From Polyporus tsugae (Eukaryota > Basidiomycota > Agaricomycetes > Polyporales > Polyporaceae): 64,000 bases of DNA. The notes under the pieces are model-generated. The model searched no databases. It was not told the origin of the DNA and saw only the letters and a program-made list of their open reading frames with translations. The DNA is taken from positions 806,001 through 870,000 of the forward strand of contig JAHRBS010000008.1 of NCBI GenBank assembly GCA_024305745.1, given 5' to 3'. This document shows positions 23,145-34,790 of the stretch, one piece after another; positions within the stretch are counted from its first letter, which is position 1; the number at the start of each line of letters is the position of its first letter. A program made the position numbers and the translations under genes.

Positions 23145-23156
23145 GTCAGGTGCGTC
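23145..23156 (+). promoter_or_regulatory. Shared promoter motif GTCAGGTGCGTC before MFS copy B
   Basis: The same motif, with at most one change, precedes MFS copies A and C. In copy B it directly abuts GGGACACGCT, which in copy C lies 175 bases further on, so the second conserved block (CCCTATCCGGAGATTGAGT) is deleted here. Confidence 0.45.
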
Positions 23157-23315
23157 GGGACACGCTTTATTTAGCGCGCACAGCTTATTGAGTACGTGTA
23201 CGGCAGCTACTATGACTGGCCGCTCGTCTCTTGGAACCGAACAAAAGCTTCAGCATACATAAGCAAGGCGAACCGTGTAGACCCCTCGTTCCCCTTCGGT
23301 GGCCCCATCTCCGGC

Positions 23316-25629
23316 ATGTCCTCGTTGACCATCCACGAGAAACTCGCCGCCGGTATCGAGGTAGTGCCAGAGGGTGCTGTACCCACGGTTGACTCCAGGA
23401 AGGTGCTACGGAAGCTCGACTTCCGCCTGCTTCCGCCTGTATGCATCCTGTATTTGTTGTGTTTCCTGTGAGTGCCTTAAAAGCTGCATGTGCATGTTTT
23501 GTGGATACAATGTCTAATCCCATCCATCGCTAGCGATCGCGCGAACATCGGTACGGCGACACGTTGGACTCGTCATGCTCCACTCATGGAGACATTTCTA
23601 ATCTTTTTTCAGGCAATGCGAAGGTGGCTGGTCTAGTCGCTGACCTCCACCTGACCGGTGTTCAATTCAACCTCTGCGTTGCGATCTCGCTGGTATGATT
23701 TCCTTTACTCCTCTTGTCACGGTCAATCTTACGAGACCTGCGTTGCACAGATTCCGTACAGCCTTCTAGAGGTACCCTCGTGAGTGACAGAAACTAGACA
23801 TCCTTTCCTGACGCCCGGTCACATTCTCATCCATGTTTGGGTAGAAACATCGCATTGAAGAGAATTGGCCCCTCACGGTGGCGTAAGGGCAAAGTTCCCT
23901 CCCGTCAAACGACAACCCTTACTGATAGTGTCACAGTCCCTGGCATCATGTTCATCTGGGGATCGATCCTCCTGTCGATGGCGTTTGTGAAGAGCTTCGG
24001 AGGATTGATGACGTGAGTTCACACGCACATCTCCATTGGTACAGCGTCTCACTCTGTGTGTGACAGCGCACGTGTATTCCTTGGAGCGGCCGAGGTGCGT
24101 TACCGTTTTCTTGGTCAATATGTCGTGCTCACCGCCGTGACGAGAAGTCTGGTCTTCTCCCCGGGTTGACGTACTATCTTTGCGCGTGGTACCCGAAGTC
24201 TGCACAGGCCAAGAGAATTGGAGCCATGTACTCCGGAGTGTCCCTCGCTGGCGCGTTCGGCGGGCTGCTAGCCTTTGCTATTGAGAAGATGAATGGGTAT
24301 GACTCCCTTGGCTGGGGGTCATCAGTGGATCTGACTGGGTTTTGATCAGGATTGGCGGCTTAACCGGGTGGTCTTGGATCGTGAGTCGCTCAGATCGTCC
24401 GTCGTTATGCTGCGCTGATTATCTGGGCCTAGTTCCTTCTTGAAGGCCTGCGTATGTGAGCGTGTGAAAGAGCCACAAACTACGACTGACGTTTCGTCTA
24501 GTGACGGTCTTCGTCGCGACCGTATTCTACTTCTACATGTATGACGTCAGTGGTTTCGAGTCGTTAGTCTGCTCGAATCTGCTTGACACATATTGATTCG
24601 TAGTACCCGGAGGACGCAATCTTTCTCACCGACGCTGAGAGAACCTGGCTTCTCGAGACCATCAAGCATGACAATGCCGGAGGTTCTAAACAATTCAAAC
24701 GCGAATTCATCATCCAAGCTCTGTGGGACCCCCAGGCGTACATTTTCGCCGCCATGTTCTTCTTGTGAGTTCACTGAGGGGTCCTTGCGATTTCTTGTTG
24801 ATAGTATCCTTGTGCCAGAGGTGCAGTGCCAACAGTGTCTTTCACCATCTTCCTGCCCAGTATCATCAACGGGCTCGGTTACTCTTCCACACACGCACAA
24901 CTCCTCTCCATCCCGCCAAACGCGGTGGGCTGCATCTTCACTCTTGCTGTATCTTACCTCTCAGATAAAAAGGGTGTTCGAGGACCATTCATCATTGTCG
25001 GATCTACGGTCGCGATCGTTGGGTACGCCATGCTGTTCGCAACGAAGACCCCAGCTGTCCAATACTTTGGGAGTATCGTTGTTGCGGCTGGTCTCTTACC
25101 GAGCGTCGCGACGGTGGTCGCATGGGCGGGAGGAAACTTTGGCGGAGAAGTGAAGAGGGCGGTTGCGATTGGTCTCGTCGTTGGATTTGGAAATCTTGGA
25201 GGGTAGGGCTCTAGCACGGCGACGGCTTCAAAAGGTGGATGGCTGACAACCCATTGCCTTCAGGGTTGTGGCATCGTTTATCTACAGACAGCAGGATAGT
25301 CCACGGTACCTCCTTGGCCATGCGGTGTGCATCGCAAGCCTTTGCTTGCTGTGCGTGATCATCTTGGAGTAGCGCTGCCATCGGGATACCTGAGTGCTGA
25401 CTGTGCGCTTTATGCAGGATCGTACTGTCCGCGCTCTCTATGATCAGGCTTCACAAGCTGAACCGAAGGAAGATCGCGCAATGCGAGCACGAAGGGATCA
25501 CAGCCGATAAATCGGAAATGTTTGCGGAGTTGGGCGACGGCTCGCCCTTGTATCGGTGCGTTCAGCATTACATCGAGGTACCTTCTGCTATGGGCCTAAC
25601 TGGTCCATCATCCCAGATATACACTTTGA
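23316..25629 (+). CDS. MFS transporter, allantoate permease-like (copy B)
   Basis: Plasma-membrane symporter of the Dal5-like family; substrate unknown. Sixteen exons give about 470 residues, starting MSSLTIHEK and ending RYTL through a last 13-base exon spliced at 25616/25617. Visible core: LDRANIGNAKVAGLVADLHL, NIALKRIGPSRW, FVKSFGGLMT, RVFLGAAE, LLPGLTYYLCAWYPKSAQAK, FLPSIINGLGYSSTHAQLL, GPFIIVGSTVAIVGYAMLF and GGNFGGEVKRAVAIG. Every intron I checked is GT-AG and in frame, so the copy appears functional. It is closer to copy C than to copy A. Its promoter is shortened compared with both. It lies about 1.3 kb downstream of RUD3 on the same strand. Confidence 0.87.
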
Positions 25630-26158
25630 ACGAGTGCCCTATAACTGACTTCTCCCGGCGGTCTTCGGATGCACGGCTTGGGTGTTTCCGAGTTAACCGA
25701 GGCGAAAGCTTCGGAGCAACCAAGGGTTCGCAAGAGAAGACACGGCTCATGTATGATGACGTGGTTGCCATCAACGTTCCGCGTATGAGAACTTGTCGAG
25801 GACATCTATATGAGACAGTCATCAACGACTAGGATGGTGAACGCACATTCAATACCCGTCATCAGTGCACCAATTTCCAAAGGATTCTCCGCAAGCGCCT
25901 CACCCGATTGCCGTTGGAGTGACGTCCTCACCATCCTGCGGCCACGTCCGGGTTTGCGCTTGGGTTCCTGCACGCAGCTCGTGGTTCATCACCAGCGGGC
26001 ACGCATGAACGCATCCTGTATCCGTATCCGCTCCTCCGAGCATCAGCACGATGTAAAGCACCGTGGCTACCATCCCTCGCTAAATTTGCGCTAACGGGAA
26101 CGGCGAGGACTCGGGCTGATCGCCGTGTGTGTGATAGACACAGCGAAGGTCAAGCAGG

Positions 26159-26179
26159 CCCCCCCCCCGGGGGGGGGGG
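26159..26179. repeat. C10G11 homopolymer palindrome
   Basis: Ten C followed directly by eleven G, a perfect self-complementary run. It can fold into a hairpin, or each strand can use its G-run for quadruplex-type structure. It may also mark a sequencing or assembly weak point. Confidence 0.85.
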
Positions 26180-26570
26180 TGCGGGAAGTTAGGATCAGAG
26201 TGTCCGGGAGTCCAGGAGCAGGACGAGCAGAAGGACGCGTACACCTGACCAGAGTACTGCCGAACAGACCAACGGAGGAAATCCTGGATGTACCATGGAT
26301 ATTCCTGGAGTTATGAAACGGGAACCGAAACTCACCATCCTTGGTCCAACATAATTCGAAGGTTACTTGAGACGCGGTCGTGCTTGCGGAGGCGCAGTCT
26401 TGCTTGTGCAAGGTGAATCCAGGCTAGTTGAGCAGCGGAGCGCACTGTGCAACATTACGAGATAGTGAGATAACATTGAGTGTTTTCAACCATTGACTCG
26501 TCATATTCGTGTGTTAGAGCCACCTCCGAGGCTCGGGTATATTGCCGGCAGGTGGGATGGTCTACTCACC

Positions 26571-26600
26571 ATGTCTAATTTAAACATGTCTAATTTAAAC
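26571..26600. repeat. 15-base perfect tandem duplication
   Basis: ATGTCTAATTTAAAC occurs twice in a row. It is AT-rich against GC-rich surroundings and has no coding role that I see. Confidence 0.9.
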
Positions 26601-27712
26601 TAGCCGATATGAAACGGCGACAACACATATTTCCAATGGCCCCTATGGGATACTGATGAGGGTTTCGTTCATTCGTGAGGGAAAAGAACATTGAAACTCG
26701 CTTGTTGAACAGTTAGCGATCGAAGGACATGAACCTCCCTCTCCCAGAGAGAGAGGGACGACGTCGGAATGCCGGTGCCACGGTGCCACTGCCAGGGGTG
26801 TACACGTTCGTTTGGACCCGTTTGACAGTAAACTGTGGGTGGATTGTGAATTGTGAAGGCTCCCGGGAATATCAGCGGGTTAGTAGTACATAGCGGGGTC
26901 GAGTAAAGACGAAACGACCGTCACTCGGCCGCACGAGCGCTATGGCAGACAGACGATGCTCCGATAGACGCGGGATCTCGGCAATTCCCGACGCCCTCAT
27001 TTTTCAACCACCATGTCACTATGAGCCGCTTTAAACACCTATCCGAGATGACCGGGACCGCCAGTCTAGCTCTAGCATGCCAATGAATCAAGGTAAGTCG
27101 ACGTGTGTTATATAGCGCGTGGTGTTCACATGTTCCACTCGTCTTTAACTCGGTTGAGATGACTCCGTCGACTGGCTGCATCGCTACACCGCTCAGGCTA
27201 TACGGCTTTCCAGACTCGCCGTCGGGTACCCCGTCATAGCGGAGCATCGTGGAAACCCTCAGAAACGACACCTCTCGCGAGCGATTATATGTGGGATATC
27301 TTGGAGGCAGCACCGTCCTTCAGGGCTTCCGCCCGAGATTTTCTGCCCCATCCTCCGCAAATTCGTTTTTCACGGGCCATTGTCGCTCGCCACGGACCTG
27401 TTGTCCGAACTCAGGCTTCTCGAGGATATCCCCCATGTCGACCTGCTCTGGTCGACCGCTTCAAGCCTGCATTCCCGTCCACTATACCTCGACACTGCCG
27501 GCTGCTTCTATCCCTTACATGTAATGGATATATTCGAAGGGGCTTTGACACCTTTTTTCTGTCCCTGTTCGTGCCGAGTTCATTCTTCTCAGGACGTCTT
27601 GGTCTCCCCCAGCCCCAAAAGCGCGAGAGCGACGGCCCCCTCAACGCCCCACTGGACCCTCGTTTGAGGACGTTGACGGCACCCGGCACACGAGATGACC
27701 GCCGATAGGAGA

Positions 27713-27865
27713 CTACGAGCTGCTCGACGCGCTGTTCGAGTGCGTGCGGCTGCGGGCGGTGTCAGATTCGCGCCTGGATCAAGTCGGCGTGCACTGCACT
27801 TATAGGCTACTGGGTATGCACGAAGTCCGGGAGCGTCGAGTGTTGGAGGCGGTAGAGTAGCTGGG
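27713..27865 (+). pseudogene. Possible relic of an F-box-type gene, C-terminal end
   Basis: A 50-codon stretch reads DYELLDALFECVRLRAVSDS, RLDQVGVHCTYRLLGMHEV and RERRVLEAVE before a stop. Codon choice matches the GC-rich coding regions nearby. Coding-like fragments upstream (27380-27700) are in different frames. The resemblance to C-terminal ends of basidiomycete F-box/LRR proteins is only an impression, supported by the intact F-box gene beginning 420 bases further on. It could also be chance. Confidence 0.25.
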
Positions 27866-28092
27866 AGGTCACGTCGGGAGCGTCGTGTGGAAGTATGGAT
27901 GCAACGTACGAGGGTGGTTGAACGTTGACCCTCGTCGTCGTATGCGTGAGAACCTGCACGTATGTATACCCGATCTCATCCTTATTGTGCTATTTGTCAT
28001 CAACTTGAGCTCCAGTAGATCATACGCAAGCTGTTCTGCTTTTGTTCATGTGGATTGGCCGGCGCCTGTACTACGGTTTCGTTCAACTTCGT

Positions 28093-28116
28093 CCACCACC
28101 ACCACCACCACCACCA
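28093..28116. repeat. (CCA)8 microsatellite
   Basis: Eight perfect CCA units upstream of the F-box gene, probably in its promoter or leader. Confidence 0.9.
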
Positions 28117-28285
28117 ACCTCTCCTTCTCCGTCCTCTACACGCTTGCACCGTCGCAGAATCTATCATAGGTCAGTCGCCTTCATGATCACGTTCATATCG
28201 AATACTGACGATCTTGTGGTGCATCGTTAGTTTCATCTGCGACAACACTGAGCCTAACCACCAGCGACCTCAATTGGCGTCAAAA

Positions 28286-30493
28286 ATGGACAAGGTGCGC
28301 ATCCCATCGTAACAAGCTCTCTTTCCTCTTGTCCCTGACATGAGAATCATCGTGTAGATGGCGCTATGCATATGTGGAGGAATGCAAACGGTGAAGGGGC
28401 ATTGCGATGAGCGTGAAGTTCGAGTAAGTCCTCGTAACATCATGATTTTTCCATTAGTGGCTAATCACCTCTGCACACCGTTGAATCCTACAGCCTTCCG
28501 AGTCACCCCCCATCTCCCGTCTACCAACTGAACTCCTCTCCTCCGTCTTTGCAACGCTCGCCGACCTCGAAGAGCCCAGAACGATCGGAGCTATCGTTTT
28601 CGGATTCTCTGACGGCATTCACATGTATATGAAGTGGGTCAAACTCATGCTCGTCTGTCGGCATTGGCGCGCCGTCGGCCTCTCTTCTCCGTGGCTATGG
28701 CGTCGGATCAGCGTCACAAGGAACTTGCAGTCGCTTGAATACCGTCTCTTGCGGACCGGAGGCTGCACCATCGACGTCTTCTTCAGCGAGGATGCCACCA
28801 TTAACGAGTCGGCCATGTCTCTTCTCCTTCCCCTTGCCTCTAAAGTTCGATCGATACAAACCGACGACTCTTTCTGTTTCGACGCACTTCCCTCAATCAA
28901 ACCACTCTTCCAGGTTCTGCTTCCCTCGCTCGAATCTGTCACACTGCTTCCGGAAGAGCCCATGGTGTTCCAATCCGAAGACGATCATTCCGACGAAGGA
29001 GAGAGGTGGTTTGACCTGGGCCTATCTGGTGACTTGCATCCTCGCCTGCGCAAACTCCACATCTGTCGGATAGTGATACCTCCTCTCCTCGCCTGCTTCT
29101 CTGCACTGCGGGACCTTGTCATCGATGTGGGATACCTCGAAACCCCTCCTCTGTGCCCCCAAGATGTGGTCAATATCCTCGCGCACGCTCCTCGTCTGGA
29201 AGTCTTCAAGATCTTCTCTTCGCCCGCGTGGAACTACCCGTCGGGATCGCAAGTTCCTGCCGCCGTTGAGCCCTGTAGACAAACTCGGCGGGACTTAACC
29301 CTCCTTCGGGAGATCTTTCTCCAATGCCCGTATGATTTTGCTGCCTCAATCTTGCAGGTGGTTGACTTCCCGAACCTCGCCGTGTTCCGTGTTGAAGTCT
29401 TCAACACGAGTATAGACATGGACTCAGCTGAGATTGGGTCCCACATCTTCCCTCCGTCTCTCCGCCACATCGCCCACCAATTCACAGAGCTCCGCATCGT
29501 CCCTGGTGACAACTCCTCCGGTTTTTACATCGGTGGTACCGCATCCCTTGTCCCTGGTCACTCCCGCAACGATTGTAATCGTTTCCGGGTGGACATCGCC
29601 ATCCAAGACTTCACGGAGAACATTGCCATACCCCTCGATGCTGCCCTGAACGTCCTGTGCAACGTTTTTGCTGGCGCGTCGCTGAAACGACTGGACATTG
29701 CCGACTTCAAGACGAACGCCCCCCCACCCAGTGCGTGGAAGTGCTTGTACACGACATTCCCCACTCTAGACATCCTCCGGGTCGCGTGTTCCGCCTCGGT
29801 CGTGCTTTCTTTCCTCGAGGCTTTTGTGGAATTGTCAATGGAGGGGTCGTGGTTAGCTCTCCGTCACCTTTCCCTCAACACTGCGCTCCGAGGCTGCTCG
29901 CCCCTCGACTCCTGTGCCTTGCACGACATATTCGCACTCGTGCTCGACGCGCTGTGCGCGCGGCGGGAACGCAACGTCAAAACGTTGCTCGGCTTGGAAC
30001 ACGCGATGTCGAGCTCGACTCCTCTATACCCTCATCGATGGATGCTGCATAGCATATCTTCGCTTTGCGGCGGTTTCGGGTTCAGGAGATGCAACGGCGA
30101 CTCCCCCCATTTTGAGATCGATATTCTCCGAGATCTGTTCAAGCCTGCGGAGTTGCGAAGGTTGTCGGAGGAAGCTCCCGAGTCGGAGACGACTGGTGCC
30201 TCAGACCAAATGTCCAAGAACGCGATCCAGACGGGAGACTCAGCAGTGGGTGAGACGAAGGGCACGGGCGACCCAGAGACGAGCACAAGTGGAGACCTGC
30301 ACTCGGCGGACGACAACGGTACCGTGGCGCCACATGGTGAAGACCGGGATGAAGGTGAATGCGGCGGACACTCAGTGAGTATTGTGTTGTTCACCTGGTT
30401 CGGCAAACACTGACAGACTGCGGGGATGTCGCACAGGTCCTTCTATCCGTGGTTCTGCAGGAATTGTTAGAGACTGTTCAGATGACCGTGTAA
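28286..30493 (+). CDS. F-box / leucine-rich-repeat-like protein
   Basis: Predicted substrate adaptor of an SCF ubiquitin ligase, about 640 residues. Exon 1 (28286-28294, MDK), exon 2 (28358-28423) and exon 3 from 28494 join in frame. The F-box is ISRLPTELLSSVFATLADL, then MKWVKLMLVCRHWRAVGLSS and PWLWRRI, at about residues 33-90. The rest has the irregular leucine-rich strands of basidiomycete F-box proteins (LHPRLRKLHICRIVIPPLL, LRDLVIDVGYLETPPL, LPSLESVTLLPEE). The acidic Ser/Thr/Gly tail (about 535 onward) is probably disordered. The frame can end at 30413, or a GTGAGT donor at 30376 can splice to 30437 and end VLLSVVLQELLETVQMTV at 30493; I prefer the spliced end. If exon 1 is wrong, the start is ATG 28358. 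Confidence 0.8.
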
Positions 30494-30519
30494 GAACTGT
30501 ATTTTCGGGGAACGTTGAC

Positions 30520-30861
30520 ATGTTTAATGCGATTCTTCTACTTCTCGCTGGACACTGCGTCGAGCTACACTCAGTCGGAGACGACGACCTGGTGGTCGTG
30601 TGGAGCGTCGCCGGCGACAAGCCGGTCCGAGCGGGACATGGAGACACGGGTGTTGTGGTGACTGCCCGACAGTGCATCGCGCGCTGGCTCGGCCACTTCG
30701 AGAACATGCTCAAGACGAACCCCAGAACAGCATCAGCAGACGGGATGCGGAGGTACCTGGTTGGGAGGCAGACGACGATGGCGAACCTGGTGTTCTTCCA
30801 TGTACATGTGTCTCGAAACGGGCGGACTAAACATGGCCGTGTCGTCCGGCAGGTTCATTGA
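30520..30861 (+). CDS. Hypothetical small protein, weakly supported
   Basis: A 113-codon frame starting MFNAILLLLAGHCVELHSV, just after the F-box gene, with plausible codon use (VVVTARQCIARWLGHFENML). The opposite strand is also open over 30372-30713, so this may be chance or a degraded 3' extension. No domain or splice support seen. Confidence 0.25.
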   Translation: MFNAILLLLAGHCVELHSVGDDDLVVVWSVAGDKPVRAGHGDTGVVVTARQCIARWLGHFENMLKTNPRTASADGMRRYLVGRQTTMANLVFFHVHVSRNGRTKHGRVVRQVH

Positions 30862-31332
30862 TCGAGTTGGAGACCTGTTCAGAGAGCATAAGCATGCGAG
30901 CCGGCACGCGCGTACTAACTAATGACCCTAAGGCTGCCAGTTGGGATCGAAGTCAACGTCTTCGATTGCGCGTGAATTGTGAACCGTCGAAACGTCTTCT
31001 CATTGTATGGCGCAGGTCTCCTCCAGCAGCCCCAACGTGAGTTGTGATTTCTCCTGTATACAGTACTCGCGGGCGTCGCGGCCAAGTTACAAGTTCGGAT
31101 TCTTGAAGTGGCGGTCGAATCGAAAGCGCCCACTTCCTCCGTCCGGATGCTTCGGCCCGAAGGCACAAGCGTCCGCATTGTCCGTATCAGGCACAGCGTT
31201 CTTTCCTCTCCTCCACCACTGCATGTCGCATGTACTCAACACAACTTTAAAAACTCGTGTGCTCATAAACGATAGAAACGACGGGGGTTCTCAGTCCGAC
31301 TCACAATCCTGCACTCGGGCTTCTCTCCCACC
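30862..31332. other. Intergenic, no gene seen
   Basis: Between the small frame and the left edge of duplication unit C. Only short frames, with nothing recognised. Confidence 0.5.
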
Positions 31333-32097
31333 GTGAGTCTGAGTAGAGGTGAGTAATGCCATTTCTTCATCGGCCTATGGAGCTGATGGTCATCGAACGC
31401 ATGATGACAGACTGTGCGAAGCAGCAGCCCGCGTGATGAGGCATACAGGCCGCGCGGTGGTTTTGCCGGGCTTGCTGTGACCACTAATGACACAACTTTC
31501 CGGAATGAACACGCTTCTCGGACTATTATTCACGCGAAGAGGTGGGTCCATAACTCGGATTCATCCCGTCTTATTGTCGCACACAGATCATATTCCTACG
31601 ATCGCAGACTGTATCCTCAGATCCTATCCCAGTTGGAGGAACTGGGGGAATGTGCGAGGTCGTATTGTTCAGACTGCTCATCAGGTGCTACAGTACGCGC
31701 ATACGACGGGCGGCCGATCGCGAGTGACTGAACTGTAAGTCATCCACAACGTACAGTTTCTACGGGGAATGCAGAAGGATGTGCTCACAGTCCCCATCAA
31801 GTATTTTTAGCCCGACGCATGCAATGAGGTGATTCGGCGGCGCCTCATACACAGGGACTTCAGCGTGTCGTCGGTTCCCGTCCGGAAGTTGCTTGGAAGT
31901 AGGTCGACTATGACGATGTTGGTACTATTTACACCTCTCGACCTTTCGACCTTCCTTCGCTTGAATTAATTCTCTCCTAAAAATGCTAATAGTGCCCTAC
32001 AGGATTGGCTCACTATAATCCTCATATGCCCGGTACTCGGACTACTATGATGGTGTGGCGGCTATCTGTTAGTACCCCGCCATGCCATGGGTAATCG

Positions 32098-32178
32098 GTC
32101 AGGTGTGTCCTGCCCGACCAATTGAGCTTTCCTCCTCCTTGACATTTGACCCATAGATTCCCTATCCGGAGATTGAGT
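32098..32178 (+). promoter_or_regulatory. Conserved promoter block upstream of MFS copy C
   Basis: GTCAGGTGTGTCC (32098-32110) and CCCTATCCGGAGATTGAGT (32160-32178) lie 270-350 bases before the ATG, in the same order as upstream of copy A. The 19-base block is identical in both copies although the surrounding DNA has diverged widely. Confidence 0.45.
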
Positions 32179-32447
32179 AGAACGGTGATGACCAGCCACT
32201 GCCCATCATGATTCCGTTACATCATTCGAGCAGACTGTTCGCGCCGGAATCTGCGGCGAACTTGAACATTTTCATCCCGGCATAGGGACACGCTTTATGT
32301 AACGTGGCGTCTGAGCGGGCGGTCCACCGCCTGTTGGGTACGTGTACGGCTTGTCTCGCCGTCTGGAAACGAGCAAGGGGCCGAGTATAGATAAGCAAGG
32401 CGAACCTTGTAGACACATCACTCCCCTTCAGTGGCCCCATCTCCGGC

Positions 32448-34741
32448 ATGTCCTCGTTGACCATCCACGAGAAACTCGCCGCCGGTATCGAGGTAGTGCC
32501 AGAGGGTGCTGTACCCACGGTTGACTCCAGGAAGGTGCTACGGAAGCTCGACTTGCGCCTGCTTCCGCCTGTATGTATCCTCTATTTGTTGTGTTTCCTG
32601 TAAGTCTTAGAGTGTTGCATGGTATGTCGATACGATGTCTAATCCCATCCATCTCTAGCGATCGCGCGAACATCGGTACGGCGACACATTGGACTCGTCC
32701 CGCTCCACTCATGAAGACATATCTATTCTTGTTCCAGGCAATGCGAAGGTGGCTGGTCTGGTCGCTGACCTCCACCTGACGGGTATTCAGTTCAACCTCT
32801 GCGTTGCAATATTGCTGGTATGATCTCCGTTACTTCTCTTGTCACGGTCAGTGTTACGAGACTCGTGTTGCATGCACAGATTCCGTACAGCCTTCTAGAG
32901 GCGCCTTCGTGAGTGAAGGACGCTTTCCTGCCTCCTGGTCATGGTCTCATCCATGGTTGGGTAGAAACATCGCATTGAAGAGAATTGGCCCCTCACGATG
33001 GCGTAAGGGCATTACCTCTCGTCAAACGGCAACCCTTACTGATAGTGTCACAGTCCCTGGCATCATGTTCGTCTGGGGATCCATCGTCGTCTCGATGGCG
33101 TTTGTGAAGAGCTTCGGAGGATTGATGACGTGAGTTGGTTCACACGCACGTTTCCCTCAATGCAACGTCTCACTCTGTCTGTGACAGCGCACGTGTATTC
33201 CTTGGAGTGGTCGAAGTGCGTTACTATTTTCTTGGTCACCATGCCCCGCTGACCGCTGCCGCGACGAGAAGTCCGGTCTTCTCCCCGGGTTGACGTACTA
33301 TCTTTGCGCGTGGTACCCGAAGTCTGCACAGGCCAAGAGAATTGGAGTTATGTACTCCGGAGTGTCCCTCGCTGGCGCGTTCGGCGGGCTGCTAGCCTTT
33401 GCTATTGAGAAGATGAATGGGTATGACTCACCTGACTGAGTGTTACTCGGGTGATAACTGTTTTGGTCAGGATTGGCGGCTTAGCTGGGTGGTCTTGGAT
33501 CGTGAGTCGCTCAGATCGTCTGTCATTATGGTACACTGATTATGCGGGCCCAGTTCCTACTTGAAGGCCTTCGTATGTGTTACAAAGTATGTAAATGAGT
33601 TGCACACAACTACTGACTTTTCGTCTAGTGACAGTCTTCGTCGCGACCATATTCTACTTCTACATGCATGACGTCAGTGGTTGCGAGTCCTTGGTCTGCT
33701 CGAATCTCCTTGACGCACGTTTATTCGTAGTACCCCGAGAACGCAACCTTTCTCACCCACTCTGAGAGAGCCTGGCTTCTCGAGACCATCAAGCATGATA
33801 GTGCCGGAGGTTCTAAACAGTTCAAACGTAAATTCATTATCCAAGCTCTACAGGACCCCCAGGCATACATTTTCACTGCCATGTTCTTCTTGTGAGTTCA
33901 CCGAGAGGTCGTTGCGGTTTCCTGTTGATAGTGTCCTTGTGCCAGAGGTGCAGTCCCAGCAGTATCTTTCACGGTTTTCCTGCCGACAATTATCAATGGA
34001 CTCGGCTACTCTTCCACCCACGCACAGCTCCTTTCCATCCCGCCAAACGCGACGGGCTGCATCTTCACCCTCGCTGTATCCTACCTGTCGGACAAGAAGC
34101 GTGTGCGAGGACCGTTCATCCTTGCAGGATCTACCGTGGCGATTGTTGGGTACGTCCTGCTCCTCGCAATGAAGACCCCGGCTGTGCAATATGCTGGGAG
34201 CGTCATTGTCGCGGCGGGTCTCTTGCCGAGCATCGCGACGCTGCTCGCGTGGATCGGAGGAAACTTTGGCGGGGAAGTGAAGAAGGCGGTTGCGATCGGG
34301 TTCGTCATTGGCTTCGGAAATCTTGGAGGGTAAGTGCCTCGCGCGCCGGCTCCGGCTTTCAAAAGGTGGGTGGCTGACGACGCATTCCCTCCAGGGTTGT
34401 GGCGTCGTTTATCTACAGACAGCAGGATAGTCCGCGGTACCTCCCCGGCCACGCGGCGTGCATCGCAAGCCTTTGTCTGCTGTACGTGCGGATAGGGATC
34501 CCTGAAGAGTGCTGACTGTGCACTTTATGCAGGATCTTGCTGTCCGCGGTCTCTATAATTAGGCTTCACAGGCTGAACCGAAGTAAGATCGCACAATGCG
34601 AGCACGAAGTGGTCACGGCCGAGGAATCGGAAGCGTATGCGGAGTTGGGCGACGGTTCGCCCTTGTATCGGTGCGTCAATATTTTCTTTAAGGTCCTTGC
34701 CGTTAGCGTAATTGGTCCATTCCCCCAGATACACGCTGTGA
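32448..34741 (+). CDS. MFS transporter, allantoate permease-like (copy C)
   Basis: Sixteen exons, about 470 residues, same plan as copies A and B. Start MSSLTIHEK, end RYTL via a last exon starting at 34729. Visible signatures: LDRANIGNAKVAGLVADLHL, FVKSFGGLMT, YPENATFLTHSERAWLLET, FLPTIINGLGYSSTHAQLL, SDKKRVRGPFILAGSTVAIV and GGNFGGEVKKAVAIG. A notable difference from the other copies is RVFLGVVE in place of RVFLGAAE, within a conserved membrane-proximal motif. Splice sites appear intact. Substrate is unknown; the family includes allantoate, nicotinate, biotin-precursor and dipeptide carriers. Confidence 0.87.
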
Positions 34742-34790
34742 AGACATCCCGCCACAATTGAGACTACATCTCGACAGCCTTCGGAAACAC

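Larger units (their letters stand above)
22285..25740 (+). repeat. Segmental duplication, unit B
   Basis: This unit matches 31333-34790 in direct orientation, about 9.05 kb away. Matching begins near GAGTAGAGGTGAGT (22300 and 31341). It runs through an upstream block containing ATGACACAACTTTCCGG (22444 and 31487), then the whole MFS gene and the first 100 or so bases after it. Long identical runs are broken by substitutions and small indels in non-coding parts. Unit B lacks about 175 bases present in unit C (32110-32284). The upstream block shows open frames in both units but no recognisable protein. Confidence 0.85.
25741..27712. other. Intergenic between MFS copy B and the F-box region
   Basis: No gene recognised. 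The stretch contains the C/G homopolymer palindrome (26159-26179), a perfect 15-base tandem duplication (26571-26600) and, toward 27250-27700, open plus-strand frames with some coding-like sequence (LLSELRLLEDIPHVDLLW near 27395) that shift frame and could be relics of an F-box-type gene. Confidence 0.4.
31333..34790 (+). repeat. Segmental duplication, unit C
   Basis: Direct copy of 22285-25740. It carries the same non-coding upstream block, the same promoter motifs and a full MFS gene. Unit C retains 32110-32284, which unit B has lost and which copy A (3768-6491, inverted) also has, so this state is ancestral. Confidence 0.85.
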
